A DNA stretch of 64,000 bases. Origin: an uncultured Bacteroidota bacterium (GTDB taxonomy: Bacteria; Bacteroidota; Bacteroidia; Flavobacteriales; BACL11). Under the pieces are notes generated by a model. It was given only the letters and a program-made list of their open reading frames with translations, was not told where the DNA came from and searched no databases. The translations under genes and the position numbers were made by a program. Location of the stretch: assembly GCA_902587125.1 (NCBI GenBank), contig CACIJW010000001.1, forward strand, positions 139,566 through 203,565. The letters are read 5' to 3'. Below are positions 45,150-55,028 of the stretch, in pieces. Numbering within the stretch: position 1 is the first letter of the stretch; the number at the start of each line of letters is the position of its first letter.

Positions 45150-47062
45150 TGTCACACTTCGAAAACCTTTCTAATTATACAAGATTCAAAACCATTGAGG
45201 TAAAGGTTGGCCCAATAGCTATTGGTGGTAAAAACCCAATTCATATTCAATCGATGACAACTGCAAACACAATGAACACTTCTGCAACAGTTGATGAATC
45301 TATCAGAATGATAGATGCAGGATGTAAACTTGTTAGAATAACAGCGCCTAGTAAAAAAGATGCTGAAAATCTTACCAACATAAAAAATGAGTTAAGATTA
45401 AAAGGTTATAAAACTCCTCTAGTTGCAGATATTCATTACACTCCAAATGCAGCAGAGATAGCTGCAAAAATCGTTGAAAAAGTAAGGATTAACCCTGGCA
45501 ACTATGCTGACAAAAAAAAGTTCGAAGAGATAGATTATACCGATGAAAGTTACAATAATGAATTACTAAGAATTGAAGAGAAATTTACACCACTTGTACA
45601 AATATGTAAGCAAAATAATACAAGTATGAGAATAGGAACCAACCACGGTTCTCTTTCAGATAGAATTTTAAGTAGATATGGCGACACACCAAAGGGAATG
45701 GTAGAGTCAGCTTTAGAGTTTATAAGAATATGTAGAAAACATGATTACCATAACATTGTCATCTCAATGAAAGCATCAAATACTAGAGTTATGGTCTATG
45801 CATACAGATTGTTAGTAAACGAGATGATTAAAGAAGGTATGAAATATCCTCTACATCTTGGAGTCACTGAAGCAGGAGAGGGTGAAGATGGAAGAATTAA
45901 ATCAGCAGTTGGAATCGGGACGCTTCTTAGTGAAGGTATTGGTGATACAATTAGAGTGTCATTAACTGAGGCTCCTGAGCATGAAATGCCAGTTGCTCAA
46001 AAAATTCTGGATCATTTCAAAAACATACATAACCACAAAAAAATAGCTGAGACTAAACAACATCAAATTGATTATTTCCAGTATGAGAAAAGAAAAACCT
46101 TTCAAATTGAAAATATTGGTAACAAAAATGTTCCAATAGTAATTTCAGATTTATCAAACAGAAAAAAAATCACTCAAGCTTCATTTTTTTCACTTGGTTA
46201 CAGGTACTCTGTTCCTTTAGACAAATGGCATATTTCAGAAATGGCATCTGATTTTATTTATATTGGTGAGAACGAAATTAACTTTGAAATTCCCGGAACG
46301 CTAAGAATAATTTCAAACTATTCATCTTGGATAAAGCACAAGAAAGGATTTCCAATTTTTAATCTTAAAGAGTATGAAAAAATTAAAGACTTTAGTGAAA
46401 CTTTAAATTTTTTAAAAATTTATGATGATGAGATTACACCTTCGTCAATTGATATTTTAAAAAACAACAAATCACTAGTAATTTTTCTAGAGTCTGAGAA
46501 TATTAATTGCATAGCTGCAATGAGAAAATTTTTCTTTGAACTGATGGAGGAAAAAATAGAAAATCCAATTATAATTTCAAGAAAATATGAATTTAACGAT
46601 GACGAGCAACTACAAATATCAGCATCGATTGATATTGGGTCACTTTTAATTGACGGTCTTGGAGATGGTATTTGTATTTCTTCAAATAATTGTTCAAACA
46701 AAATGCTTAACTCCATTTCCTTTGGTATTCTTCAAGCTAGTAGAACAAGGATTTCTAAAACAGAATATATTTCATGTCCAAGTTGCGGAAGGACTCTATT
46801 TGATTTGCAAGAAACGACAGCTAAAATCAGAAAAGTAACAGATCACTTAAAAGGAGTTAAAATTGGAATTATGGGGTGTATTGTTAACGGTCCTGGTGAA
46901 ATGGCTGATGCAGATTATGGATATGTTGGTACTGGCCCTGGAAAAATTACTCTTTATAAGGAAAAAACTGTTGTCAAGAAAAATGTTCCTGAAAGTGAAG
47001 CTGTTGATGCCTTGATTGACTTAATTAAAGAAAATGGTGATTGGGTAGATAAGTCTAACTAA
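45149..47062 (+). CDS. ispG: 4-hydroxy-3-methylbut-2-enyl diphosphate synthase
   Basis: 637-residue GcpE of the MEP isoprenoid pathway. The TIM barrel with PIHIQSMTTANT, LVADIHYTP and RIGTNHGSLSDR is followed by the large insertion domain (about 300-520) of the Bacteroidota/plant form. The C-terminal Fe-S part has CPSCGRT near 542 and GCIVNGPGE near 577, giving three cluster cysteines, then GTGPGKITLY. Reduction needs flavodoxin or ferredoxin; ferredoxins are encoded at 6.9-8.8 kb. ATG overlaps the previous stop. Confidence 0.96.
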   Translation: MSHFENLSNYTRFKTIEVKVGPIAIGGKNPIHIQSMTTANTMNTSATVDESIRMIDAGCKLVRITAPSKKDAENLTNIKNELRLKGYKTPLVADIHYTPNAAEIAAKIVEKVRINPGNYADKKKFEEIDYTDESYNNELLRIEEKFTPLVQICKQNNTSMRIGTNHGSLSDRILSRYGDTPKGMVESALEFIRICRKHDYHNIVISMKASNTRVMVYAYRLLVNEMIKEGMKYPLHLGVTEAGEGEDGRIKSAVGIGTLLSEGIGDTIRVSLTEAPEHEMPVAQKILDHFKNIHNHKKIAETKQHQIDYFQYEKRKTFQIENIGNKNVPIVISDLSNRKKITQASFFSLGYRYSVPLDKWHISEMASDFIYIGENEINFEIPGTLRIISNYSSWIKHKKGFPIFNLKEYEKIKDFSETLNFLKIYDDEITPSSIDILKNNKSLVIFLESENINCIAAMRKFFFELMEEKIENPIIISRKYEFNDDEQLQISASIDIGSLLIDGLGDGICISSNNCSNKMLNSISFGILQASRTRISKTEYISCPSCGRTLFDLQETTAKIRKVTDHLKGVKIGIMGCIVNGPGEMADADYGYVGTGPGKITLYKEKTVVKKNVPESEAVDALIDLIKENGDWVDKSN

Positions 47063-47065
47063 AAA

Positions 47066-48226
47066 TCAACTAAATTTTATTTGAGATGAAACTGCCTTTG
47101 CTTTGTCAATTAATTTTTCGACCGGCTCTGGTCCATAAGAAAGCGCAACTCCCATTCTTCTATTTACTCTTAAACTAGGCTTTCCAAAAATTCTAACATC
47201 GGTATTTGTAATTTGACTTACTTTTTCAAGACCAGTAAAAGTTGGAGTATCAATTGAGTTGTGTTGTGATAAAATAACTGATGAAGCTCCATTTTGAATT
47301 AAATATATATCCTTAATAGGAAGTCCAAGAATAGCTCTAGCATGTAACTCAAACTCGGAAAAGTTTTGAGTACCCGCTAAAGTAACCATACCAGTATCGT
47401 GAGGCCTGGGAGATAGCTCAGAAAAGAATACAACATCTTTTTTGACAAAGAATTCAATACCCCAAATTCCACATCCGCTTAATTTCTCAACAATTTTCTT
47501 TGATATTTCTTGTGCATCTTTTAAAACATTTTGATTCATTTTTGCTGGCTGCCAGCTTTGTTGATAATCTCCACTTTTTTGAATATGCCCAATTGGTGGA
47601 CAAAAAAGTGTATTATTATTTTTTTGTGTAACTGTTAGAAGAGTTATTTCATAATCAAATGAAATGAATTCTTCAACGATCACCTCATTTATATCCCCTC
47701 TTGATCCCTTAATTGAATAATTCCAGGCTTCTCTTACTTGAGATGGTTCTGAAATTGTAGATTGACCTTTTCCTGAACTACTCATTAGTGGTTTTATAAC
47801 ACATGGAAATCCAATAATATTAACTGCTTCTGTTAGTTCCTCAAGAGAGCTGGCATATTCATAATTTGCTGTTTTTATATTTAATTCCTTTGCAGCAAGA
47901 TCTCTTATTGATTTCCTGTTCATAGTAAAATTTACTGCTTTTGCTGATGGTATAACGCAAATACCATTCTTCTCAAAATCATACAACTTTTCTGTTCTTA
48001 TACTTTCTACCTCAGGAACAATATGGTCAGGCATATGCTTTGAAACAATCTTTTCCAGATCATCAGCATTAAGCATATCAATTACTTCATAAGTATCTGA
48101 AACTTGCATAGCTGGCGCGTTTTCATAATTATCAACAGCAATAACAGTTTGCCCTAATCTCTTTAGTGAAATCACTAGCTCTTTACCTAACTCACCTGAG
48201 CCCAATAACATTATTTTATTTGTCAT
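47066..48226 (-). CDS. purT: Formate-dependent phosphoribosylglycinamide formyltransferase (GAR transformylase 2)
   Basis: 386-residue ATP-grasp enzyme of purine synthesis that uses free formate and ATP. N-terminal [16 protein letters not shown], the conserved [14 protein letters not shown]-grasp loop, and [11 protein letters not shown] near the C-terminus are diagnostic. Its ATG overlaps the stop of ribE by 11 bases, and it is convergent with ispG with 3 bases between stops. Confidence 0.96.
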   Translation of the reverse strand: MTNKIMLLGSGELGKELVISLKRLGQTVIAVDNYENAPAMQVSDTYEVIDMLNADDLEKIVSKHMPDHIVPEVESIRTEKLYDFEKNGICVIPSAKAVNFTMNRKSIRDLAAKELNIKTANYEYASSLEELTEAVNIIGFPCVIKPLMSSSGKGQSTISEPSQVREAWNYSIKGSRGDINEVIVEEFISFDYEITLLTVTQKNNNTLFCPPIGHIQKSGDYQQSWQPAKMNQNVLKDAQEISKKIVEKLSGCGIWGIEFFVKKDVVFFSELSPRPHDTGMVTLAGTQNFSEFELHARAILGLPIKDIYLIQNGASSVILSQHNSIDTPTFTGLEKVSQITNTDVRIFGKPSLRVNRRMGVALSYGPEPVEKLIDKAKAVSSQIKFS

Positions 48227-48797
48227 TAACTAACTTTTTTATGTACTTACCAAGAATATCGAATTCAACATTAACATAATCATTAATTTTTAAATATTTA
48301 AAATTTGTATGCTCATAGGTATATGGAATAATACATACTGAAAATTCATTTTTTAATGAATCAACAACTGTAAGACTAACTCCATTTACAGTTATTGATC
48401 CTTTTTCTACCGTTATTGAATCATCATCATATTGAAAAAAATATTTCCATGAACCTTCATTTATTTCAATTGAAGTACATTTAGCAGTAGTGTCAACATG
48501 CCCTTGAACCATATGTCCATCTAAACGATCTCCAATCTTGAGAGATCTCTCAAGGTTTAAAAAATCCCCAGCTTTGACATATTTAAAATTAGTTCTTTGA
48601 ATTGTTTCCTCTATTAAATCAACTTGATATGAACTATCATTTAATTTTGTCACTGTTAAGCATGCTCCGTTGTGTGAAATACTTTGATCTACCTTTAGCT
48701 CATGTATATTTTTAAAATATATTTCCATTATCAAATTATTTTTTGAAGCAACGAGACTTTTAACCTCAACCATTTTTTCTACAATACCAGTGAACAT
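48216..48797 (-). CDS. ribE: Riboflavin synthase, alpha subunit
   Basis: 193-residue trimeric enzyme joining two lumazines to riboflavin. It shows the internal duplication of the family: [12 protein letters not shown] opens lobe 1 with SHNGACLTV, and lobe 2 has [10 protein letters not shown] and VNGVSLTV. It is the first gene of a ribE-purT pair, divergent from pepA. Confidence 0.95.
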   Translation of the reverse strand: MFTGIVEKMVEVKSLVASKNNLIMEIYFKNIHELKVDQSISHNGACLTVTKLNDSSYQVDLIEETIQRTNFKYVKAGDFLNLERSLKIGDRLDGHMVQGHVDTTAKCTSIEINEGSWKYFFQYDDDSITVEKGSITVNGVSLTVVDSLKNEFSVCIIPYTYEHTNFKYLKINDYVNVEFDILGKYIKKLVNDK

Positions 48798-48821
48798 AGC
48801 ACAAAAGTTTAATTTAATAAC

Positions 48822-48829
48822 TAATTTTG
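48822..48829 (+). promoter_or_regulatory. Putative -7 box (TAATTTTG) of the pepA-pdxA operon
   Basis: Perfect TAnnTTTG, 19 bases before the ATG at 48849, in the divergent gap with ribE. Confidence 0.5.
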
Positions 48830-48848
48830 TTTAAAATTAAACATTTAT

Positions 48849-50270
48849 ATGCAGATTTCAATCAAAAAAAAATCCATTCCTAACTCAGAAAATGAAATTA
48901 CATTTCTTGTAAACTCAAATCAACTAAATGAAATAAATATCAGTCAAGAGGAAAAAAAATATTTCTTGAATAAGATAAAGTCAAGTAAAAAGAATATTGT
49001 TTCTATCAACAGATTAAATCAAAATTTTGTTCTTGTAAACTGTAATAAAGAAATAAATAACTATAAAGATTCGGAGTTTTACAGAAATATTGGTCACAAG
49101 CTCAATAAAGTATTAGATTCAAAATATACAATTAATGTTATTGACACAGTAAATAAATCAGATATTTTAAACTGTATTTTAGAAGGATTAGCACTTACGG
49201 GATACGAGTATGACAGATTTAAAAAGCAAAAAAAAGATTTAAAAATTATTGTAGATAGTGTTCAGGACCAAAATTTAAACTTTGATGAACTTGTTTCTGT
49301 GATAGAATCAACATTTCTTTGCAGAGATTTAGTTAATGATCCCTTCTCTCATCTTAAAGCTAAAGATCTAGCAACAATCATTAAAAAATTAGGTAAAAAG
49401 AATAATTTTAAAACTAAGCATTTCTTCAAAAGTGATATTAAAAAAATGAAAATGGGTGGTTTATTAGCAGTAAATCAAGGGAGTTTAGATGAACCCAGTT
49501 TCAGTATTTTAGAGCATAAACCAATTAACGCAGTTAATAAACGACCTTTAATACTTGTTGGTAAAGGAATAGTATATGATACTGGTGGACTGAGTCTCAA
49601 ACCTACAAAAGGTATGGATATAATGAAGGTGGATATGGGAGGTGCTGCTTGTGTTATATCCGCAATTAATGCAGTAGCAAAAAGTAATCTTCCTGTATAT
49701 GTAATTGGTCTGATACCAGCAACAGATAATAGACCTTCTGGTAATGCTTATGCACCAGGCGATGTTGTTGAGATGTACGATGGTACGAATGTTGAGGTTT
49801 TAAATACTGATGCTGAGGGAAGAATGATTCTAGCTGATGCTTTATCTTATGCAAAAAAATATAATCCTCAGTTAGTAATTGACATGGCAACTTTAACTGG
49901 ATCTGCAGCTAGAGCAATTGGACATTTTGGAATAGTATCAATGCATAATAAGGCTGAAAAACAACATCAGAAATTAAAAGAAGCTGGATTGGAGGTTTAT
50001 GAAAGACTGGCAGAAATGCCCTTTTGGGATGAATATGATGAGCTTATGAAGTCAGATATAGCTGATATTAGAAACATAGGAAATGCTGATTTCGCTGGAG
50101 CAATAACTGCTGGTAAATTTTTAGTTCATTTCACAGATTACCCATGGATTCATCTTGACATTGCAGGTCCAACTTATGTAACCAGTGAATTTGGATACAG
50201 AGGCAAAGGAGCAACAGCCATAGGTGTCAGACTTATTTATAACTTCATTAAAAACTACACAAAAATTTAA
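48849..50270 (+). CDS. pepA: Leucyl aminopeptidase (M17)
   Basis: 473-residue cytosolic metallo-aminopeptidase. The N-terminal macro-like domain is divergent. The catalytic domain is clear: KGIVYDTGGLSLKP with the zinc ligand Lys/Asp, NTDAEGRMILADAL with the two-metal Asp/Glu pair, and FGYRGKGATAIGVR at the C-terminus. The stop overlaps the pdxA ATG by one base. Confidence 0.93.
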   Translation: MQISIKKKSIPNSENEITFLVNSNQLNEINISQEEKKYFLNKIKSSKKNIVSINRLNQNFVLVNCNKEINNYKDSEFYRNIGHKLNKVLDSKYTINVIDTVNKSDILNCILEGLALTGYEYDRFKKQKKDLKIIVDSVQDQNLNFDELVSVIESTFLCRDLVNDPFSHLKAKDLATIIKKLGKKNNFKTKHFFKSDIKKMKMGGLLAVNQGSLDEPSFSILEHKPINAVNKRPLILVGKGIVYDTGGLSLKPTKGMDIMKVDMGGAACVISAINAVAKSNLPVYVIGLIPATDNRPSGNAYAPGDVVEMYDGTNVEVLNTDAEGRMILADALSYAKKYNPQLVIDMATLTGSAARAIGHFGIVSMHNKAEKQHQKLKEAGLEVYERLAEMPFWDEYDELMKSDIADIRNIGNADFAGAITAGKFLVHFTDYPWIHLDIAGPTYVTSEFGYRGKGATAIGVRLIYNFIKNYTKI

Positions 50271-51271
50271 TGAAAAAAGTCAGGCTTGGTATTAGTGTTG
50301 GTGATATAAATGGAGTTGGGCTTGAGCTTATCATAAAAAGCTTCCAAGATTTAAGTTTATTTGAATACTGTAATCCAATATTATATTGCTGCAAAAACTT
50401 AGTTTCTAAATATGCTGAGAAAGCTAAAATAAATCTAAAAAAAATAAATTTTATTCAGGAAGAAAATCAAGCAGAAGAAAACGTCGTTAATTGTATGCAC
50501 AATTTCAAATCTGATTATCTCTTAAATTTAGGAACTTCAACTAAAGAATCTGGCCTCATAGCTCTTCAATCTTTAAAACACGTTTCTAAAGCTGCACTGG
50601 CTGGAAAGATTGATTGCCTGGTCACATGTCCAATTAATAAAGAAACTGTCAAATTACACAGTAAAGATTTTATTGGTCACACCGAGTACTTTGAAAATCT
50701 GTTTCATGGATCATCTCTAATGTTAATGACTAGTGATCAAATGAAAATAGCCTTTTTAACTGGCCATATTGCATTAAATAAGGTCAGTAAAAGAATAAAT
50801 GATAAAGCTATTTACTCTAAAGTTAAAACCTTACATAAAACTTTACAGAACGATTTTCTTATAAAACATCCCAAAATAGCCGTATTAGCTCTTAATCCAC
50901 ATGCAGGAGAAAATGGGATTCTAGGTTTTGAAGAAACAGAGACAATTGTTCCAGCAATAAAAAAAATAAAAAATGAAAATATAATATGCGATGGTCCGTT
51001 TCCCGCTGATAGTTTTTTTAGCAAATCAAATCTGAAAAAGTATGATGCAATTTTATCAATGTATCATGATCAAGGATTAATTCCATTTAAGATGTGTTCA
51101 TTCAGTTCTGGAGTTAATTTTACTTCTGGGCTAGAGATTGTTCGAACCTCACCAGTTCATGGTCCTGCATTTGATTTATCTGGTAAAAACATGGCTGAAA
51201 TTGGTTCTTTCAAGCAATCTATAATTCAGGCGTGTTTGATTTACAAAAATAGAACGAGTCTTAATCTTTAA
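50270..51271 (+). CDS. pdxA: 4-hydroxythreonine-4-phosphate dehydrogenase
   Basis: 333-residue NAD enzyme of pyridoxal phosphate synthesis. Metal-binding histidines lie in GHTEYF, the MYHDQGLIPFK motif and RTSPVHGPAFDLSGK; VGDINGVGLE opens the chain. It is coupled to pepA by a TAATG overlap and followed by the DUF177-rpmF-fabH group after 43 bases. Confidence 0.95.
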   Translation: MKKVRLGISVGDINGVGLELIIKSFQDLSLFEYCNPILYCCKNLVSKYAEKAKINLKKINFIQEENQAEENVVNCMHNFKSDYLLNLGTSTKESGLIALQSLKHVSKAALAGKIDCLVTCPINKETVKLHSKDFIGHTEYFENLFHGSSLMLMTSDQMKIAFLTGHIALNKVSKRINDKAIYSKVKTLHKTLQNDFLIKHPKIAVLALNPHAGENGILGFEETETIVPAIKKIKNENIICDGPFPADSFFSKSNLKKYDAILSMYHDQGLIPFKMCSFSSGVNFTSGLEIVRTSPVHGPAFDLSGKNMAEIGSFKQSIIQACLIYKNRTSLNL

Positions 51272-51288
51272 AAAAATCAATAAATTAT

Positions 51289-51296
51289 TATATTTG
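51289..51296 (+). promoter_or_regulatory. Putative -7 box (TATATTTG) of the DUF177-rpmF genes
   Basis: Perfect TAnnTTTG, 18 bases before the ATG at 51315, in the 43-base gap after pdxA. Confidence 0.55.
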
Positions 51297-51314
51297 CAAC
51301 CCTAATTTCAAGTT

Positions 51315-51818
51315 ATGTATAGCTTAAAGCTTAACAAAGAAAATTTTAATAAAAAAATAAAATTTGAAATTAGTGACGAGTTCTTTGAGACATACACCTT
51401 TGACAGGTTTGAGAATGCTAAGCTTCAAATATCTCTTTTTCTCCAAAGAAATGGGGTTTCAAGCAATTATCTACTTAAATTCGAATTAGAAGGAATTTTA
51501 ATAGACATGGCATGCGACATATGTGGTGATAATTTAGATTTTAAAATAAAAAATGAAACAGAGTTCATAATTAAAGAATCAACTAAAATTAATAATTCTG
51601 ATGATGAGATTATTTTTATAAATCCAAAACAAAAAGTAATTGAATTAAATCAGTTTTTTTATGAGTTTATTTATACTTCTGTTCCACAAAGAATTACTCA
51701 CGAATCTAGCAAAAGTGAATGTAACATTGAAATGCTAAGATTAATAGAAAAGTATAAAGAAAATAAAAGAACAGATACATCCAATTGGGATAAACTCAAA
51801 GAATTAAAAATAGATTAA
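51315..51818 (+). CDS. YceD/DUF177 family protein
   Basis: 167-residue protein of the DUF177 family, whose genes almost always precede rpm[17 protein letters not shown] carries the conserved CxxC pair and [17 protein letters not shown] the following helix. The family is linked to 23S rRNA accumulation in plants and maize; in bacteria the role is unclear. The rpmF gene begins 1 base after its stop, so ribosomal coupling is strong. Confidence 0.9.
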   Translation: MYSLKLNKENFNKKIKFEISDEFFETYTFDRFENAKLQISLFLQRNGVSSNYLLKFELEGILIDMACDICGDNLDFKIKNETEFIIKESTKINNSDDEIIFINPKQKVIELNQFFYEFIYTSVPQRITHESSKSECNIEMLRLIEKYKENKRTDTSNWDKLKELKID

Positions 51819-51819
51819 C

Positions 51820-51996
51820 ATGGCACATCCAAAAAGAAAAATATCAAAGACAAGAAGAGATAAAAGAAGAACTCACTATAAAGCTTCAACTCAAACAATT
51901 AAGCTATGTCCTAAAACTGGAGAATCACATTTATATCATCATGCATACGAACATGAAGGAAAAATTTACTATCGAGGTAAATTATTTTCAGAATAA
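51820..51996 (+). CDS. rpmF: 50S ribosomal protein L32
   Basis: 58-residue L32, below the usual size cut-off but clear: [22 protein letters not shown] at the N-terminus, [16 protein letters not shown] in the middle and the YYRGKL ending. Only one cysteine (Cys30) remains, so the zinc ribbon of the C+ form is lost. It lies 1 base after DUF177. No plsX follows, unlike many bacteria. Confidence 0.97.
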   Translation: MAHPKRKISKTRRDKRRTHYKASTQTIKLCPKTGESHLYHHAYEHEGKIYYRGKLFSE

Positions 51997-52008
51997 ATGA
52001 ACTCATTA

Positions 52009-52033
52009 AATTTTTAATTGTTAATTAAAAATT
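52009..52033. repeat. AT-only inverted repeat after rpmF
   Basis: AATTTTTAATT (52009-52019), loop GTT, AATTAAAAATT (52023-52033): an 11-bp perfect stem of A-T pairs only, 12 bases after the rpmF stop and within the 116-base gap before fabH. It could be a weak terminator but lacks a T-tract. Confidence 0.4.
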
Positions 52034-52112
52034 AATATCTAATCATACTTCATTCCTTTTAATTACATAATTTAATTAATTTTCTTGATTATTATTTCTA
52101 ATACATAATTGT

Positions 52113-53108
52113 ATGAATAACATTAAAGCTGCAATAACTGCTATAGGGGGTTACGTTCCAGATTACATAATGACAAACCATGAACTTGAAAAAATGGTTG
52201 ATACAAATGATGAATGGATTATGTCAAGAACCGGTATTAAAGAAAGAAGAATTTTAAAAGAAGAAGGAAAAGGGTCATCAGATTTGGCTGTAAATGCGAT
52301 CAAAAATATCTTTAAAAAAACTCATCACAAAGCTGAGGAAATCGATATGATAATTTGTGCAACAGCTACTCCAGATATGATTTTCCCCTCAACAGCATGT
52401 GTAATAGCTGATAAAATTGGTGCAGTAAACGCATTTTGTTACGATCTTATGGCAGCATGCTCTGGATTTCTGTATTCTCTAACTACTGCATCTAAGTATA
52501 TAGAATCTGGAAGCCATAAAAAAATTTTAGTTGTTGGTACAGACAAGATGTCTTCAATAATCGACTACCAAGACAGAGCAACTTGTATAATTTTTGGAGA
52601 CGGAGCTGGAGTTGCAATTTTAGAACCAAATAGTGAAGGTTTAGGAATTCAGGACAGTATTTTAAGATCTGACGGAAGTGGAAGGAATTTTTTACATGTG
52701 AAAGCAGGTGGATCTGTTAAACCAATTACCAAAGATAACATTGAAAAAAGAGAACAGTTTGCTTATCAAGATGGACAAACAGTATTTAAAACAGCTGTTA
52801 AAAGTATGGCAGATGTATCTGCTGAAATTATGGAAAAAAACAATCTTAGTTCATCTGATATTTCTTGGCTAGTTCCTCATCAAGCTAATAAAAGAATAAT
52901 AGATGCAACAGCTAGAAGAATTGGAGTGGGAAATGATAAGGTTATGATTAACATTGAAAAGTATGGAAATACAACAAATGGAACCATTCCACTATGTCTT
53001 TGGGAATGGGAAAATCAATTGAGAAAAGGAGATAATATAATACTTGCAGCATTCGGTGGTGGATTTACTTGGGGATCAATTTATATGAAGTGGGCTTATG
53101 ATTCATAG
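52113..53108 (+). CDS. fabH: Beta-ketoacyl-ACP synthase III
   Basis: 331-residue initiator of fatty acid elongation, condensing acetyl-CoA with malonyl-ACP. The triad is visible: Cys116 in AACSGFLYSL, His in VPHQANKR (about 254) and Asn in YGNTTNGTIPL (about 284). The N-terminus TNDEWIMSRTGIKERR binds CoA. No plsX precedes it. It leads accB and accC, the malonyl-CoA source. Confidence 0.95.
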   Translation: MNNIKAAITAIGGYVPDYIMTNHELEKMVDTNDEWIMSRTGIKERRILKEEGKGSSDLAVNAIKNIFKKTHHKAEEIDMIICATATPDMIFPSTACVIADKIGAVNAFCYDLMAACSGFLYSLTTASKYIESGSHKKILVVGTDKMSSIIDYQDRATCIIFGDGAGVAILEPNSEGLGIQDSILRSDGSGRNFLHVKAGGSVKPITKDNIEKREQFAYQDGQTVFKTAVKSMADVSAEIMEKNNLSSSDISWLVPHQANKRIIDATARRIGVGNDKVMINIEKYGNTTNGTIPLCLWEWENQLRKGDNIILAAFGGGFTWGSIYMKWAYDS

Positions 53109-53115
53109 AAATAAT

Positions 53116-53123
53116 TATTTTTG
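53116..53123 (+). promoter_or_regulatory. Putative -7 box (TATTTTTG) of accBC
   Basis: Perfect TAnnTTTG, 11 bases before the accB ATG, in the 26-base gap after fabH. It may add a second promoter within the fab-acc group. Confidence 0.4.
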
Positions 53124-53134
53124 TTAAAAAAAAT

Positions 53135-53680
53135 ATGGACTTAAAAGATATTCAAGAGTTAATTAAGTTTGTTGCAAAGTCTGGAGCAACAGAAGTGGAG
53201 CTTGAAATTGATAATGTCAAAATAAGCATAAAATCTCCTGCTAAAAAAAGAAGAGGTCAACCAGTTGAAGGCACAAATAATATTGTCCATCATATCACTC
53301 AGCCTTCTCATCAAGTTGAGCAGATTATCAGCACACCAACGCCACAGCCCCAAGTAATAGTTAATCAAGCTGAATTGTCTCAAACTAATACAAAAAATAA
53401 AAATGAAGCTACTGATTCAGAAGCTCAAGAAAACAATAATTATGTAACAATCAAAGCAAGTATGATTGGAACATTTTATAGAAGTCCTTCTCCTGAAGAA
53501 CCTACCTTTGTTAATGTTGGAGATACTATTTCAAAAGGACAAACAATATGCATAATTGAAGCAATGAAGCTATTCAACGAAATAGAATCTGAAATCTCTG
53601 GAAAAGTTGTAAAAGTACTTGTTGATGATTCTCAGCCAGTTGAATTTGACCAACCATTGTTCATAGTAGACCCCTCATAA
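53135..53680 (+). CDS. accB: Biotin carboxyl carrier protein of acetyl-CoA carboxylase
   Basis: 181 residues: an N-terminal helix pair, a long Pro/Gln-rich linker (about 40-105) and the C-terminal biotinyl domain with biotinylated Lys145 in IEAMKLFNE (Phe replaces the usual Met). It also has the [12 protein letters not shown] motif with the thumb. It carries CO2 between AccC and AccAD. accC begins 10 bases downstream. Confidence 0.95.
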   Translation: MDLKDIQELIKFVAKSGATEVELEIDNVKISIKSPAKKRRGQPVEGTNNIVHHITQPSHQVEQIISTPTPQPQVIVNQAELSQTNTKNKNEATDSEAQENNNYVTIKASMIGTFYRSPSPEEPTFVNVGDTISKGQTICIIEAMKLFNEIESEISGKVVKVLVDDSQPVEFDQPLFIVDPS

Positions 53681-53690
53681 ATATTTATCA

Positions 53691-55028
53691 ATGTTTAAAA
53701 AAATACTAATCGCCAACAGAGGTGAAATCGCTTTAAGAGTAATAAGAACTTGCAAAGAAATGAATATAAAGACAGTAGCTGTCTACTCTTTGGCTGATAA
53801 AGAAAGTTTACATGTTAGATTTGCAGATGAAGCTGTATGCATTGGGCCTGCTTCAAGCTCTGATTCTTATTTAAACATCCCAAATATCATCGCAGCAGCG
53901 GAAATTACAAATTCCGATGCAATACATCCAGGATATGGGTTTCTTGCTGAAAACGCAAAATTTTCTAAAATATGTAAAGAAAATCATTTAAAATTTATTG
54001 GAGCATCAGCTGAGATGATAAACTCAATGGGAGATAAGGCAAAGGCTAAAGAAACAATGAAGAGAGCAGGAGTGCCAACCATCCCTGGCTCAAAAGGAAT
54101 CATTAAGGACTTCAATTCCCTAAAAAAAATAGCACTTGAAATAGGCTATCCAGTGATGCTAAAAGCAACTGCTGGAGGTGGAGGAAAGGGAATGAGATTA
54201 GTCTGGAAAGAAGAAGAATTAAAATCCAATTGGGAAAACGCAAAAAATGAGGCTAAGGCCTCATTTGGTGATGATGGAATGTACCTGGAAAAGTTCATTG
54301 AAAAACCAAGACATATTGAGATTCAAATAATTAGTGATCAAAAAGGTAGAGCTGCTCACTTGTCAGAAAGAGATTGTTCAATACAAAGACGCCATCAAAA
54401 ATTAGTTGAGGAAACACCATCTCCTTTTATGACCAAAAAATTGAGGGACGAAATGGGTAAAGCTGCAATAAAGGCGGCTGAAGCTGTGAAGTATGAGGGA
54501 GTTGGGACTGTTGAATTTTTAGTAGATAAAAATAGAAACTTCTATTTCATGGAAATGAATACTAGAATCCAAGTTGAACATCCTGTAACAGAAGAAGTGG
54601 TTGATTATGACTTGATAAGAGAGCAAATTAAAGTAGCTGCGGGTATTGAAATTTCAGGCAAAAATTATTTTCCACAACTTCATGCAATTGAATGTAGAAT
54701 AAATGCTGAAGATCCGTTCAGTGACTTTCGTCCTTCACCAGGACTCATAACTAATTTTCATTCACCAGGAGGACATGGAATAAGAATTGATACACATGTA
54801 TACGCTAATTATACTATTCCACCATTCTATGATTCTATGATTGCCAAGTTAATCACTGTTGCACAAACCAGAGAAGAGGCCATTGAAAAAATGAAAAGAG
54901 CTTTAGACGAATTTGTAATCGAAGGAGTTCACACCACAATTCCCTTTCATAAAAAATTGATGTGTGAGGAGGCCTTCGTTAAAGGCGATTACACAACAAA
55001 CTTTATGGACAGTTTTGAAATTAGTTGA
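53691..55028 (+). CDS. accC: Acetyl-CoA carboxylase, biotin carboxylase subunit
   Basis: 445-residue ATP-grasp biotin carboxylase. [18 protein letters not shown] opens it, [10 protein letters not shown] and the glycine-rich loop [13 protein letters not shown] bind ATP, and [16 protein letters not shown] is the active-site motif. Its last 8 bases overlap the convergent PLD-like gene. Confidence 0.97.
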   Translation: MFKKILIANRGEIALRVIRTCKEMNIKTVAVYSLADKESLHVRFADEAVCIGPASSSDSYLNIPNIIAAAEITNSDAIHPGYGFLAENAKFSKICKENHLKFIGASAEMINSMGDKAKAKETMKRAGVPTIPGSKGIIKDFNSLKKIALEIGYPVMLKATAGGGGKGMRLVWKEEELKSNWENAKNEAKASFGDDGMYLEKFIEKPRHIEIQIISDQKGRAAHLSERDCSIQRRHQKLVEETPSPFMTKKLRDEMGKAAIKAAEAVKYEGVGTVEFLVDKNRNFYFMEMNTRIQVEHPVTEEVVDYDLIREQIKVAAGIEISGKNYFPQLHAIECRINAEDPFSDFRPSPGLITNFHSPGGHGIRIDTHVYANYTIPPFYDSMIAKLITVAQTREEAIEKMKRALDEFVIEGVHTTIPFHKKLMCEEAFVKGDYTTNFMDSFEIS

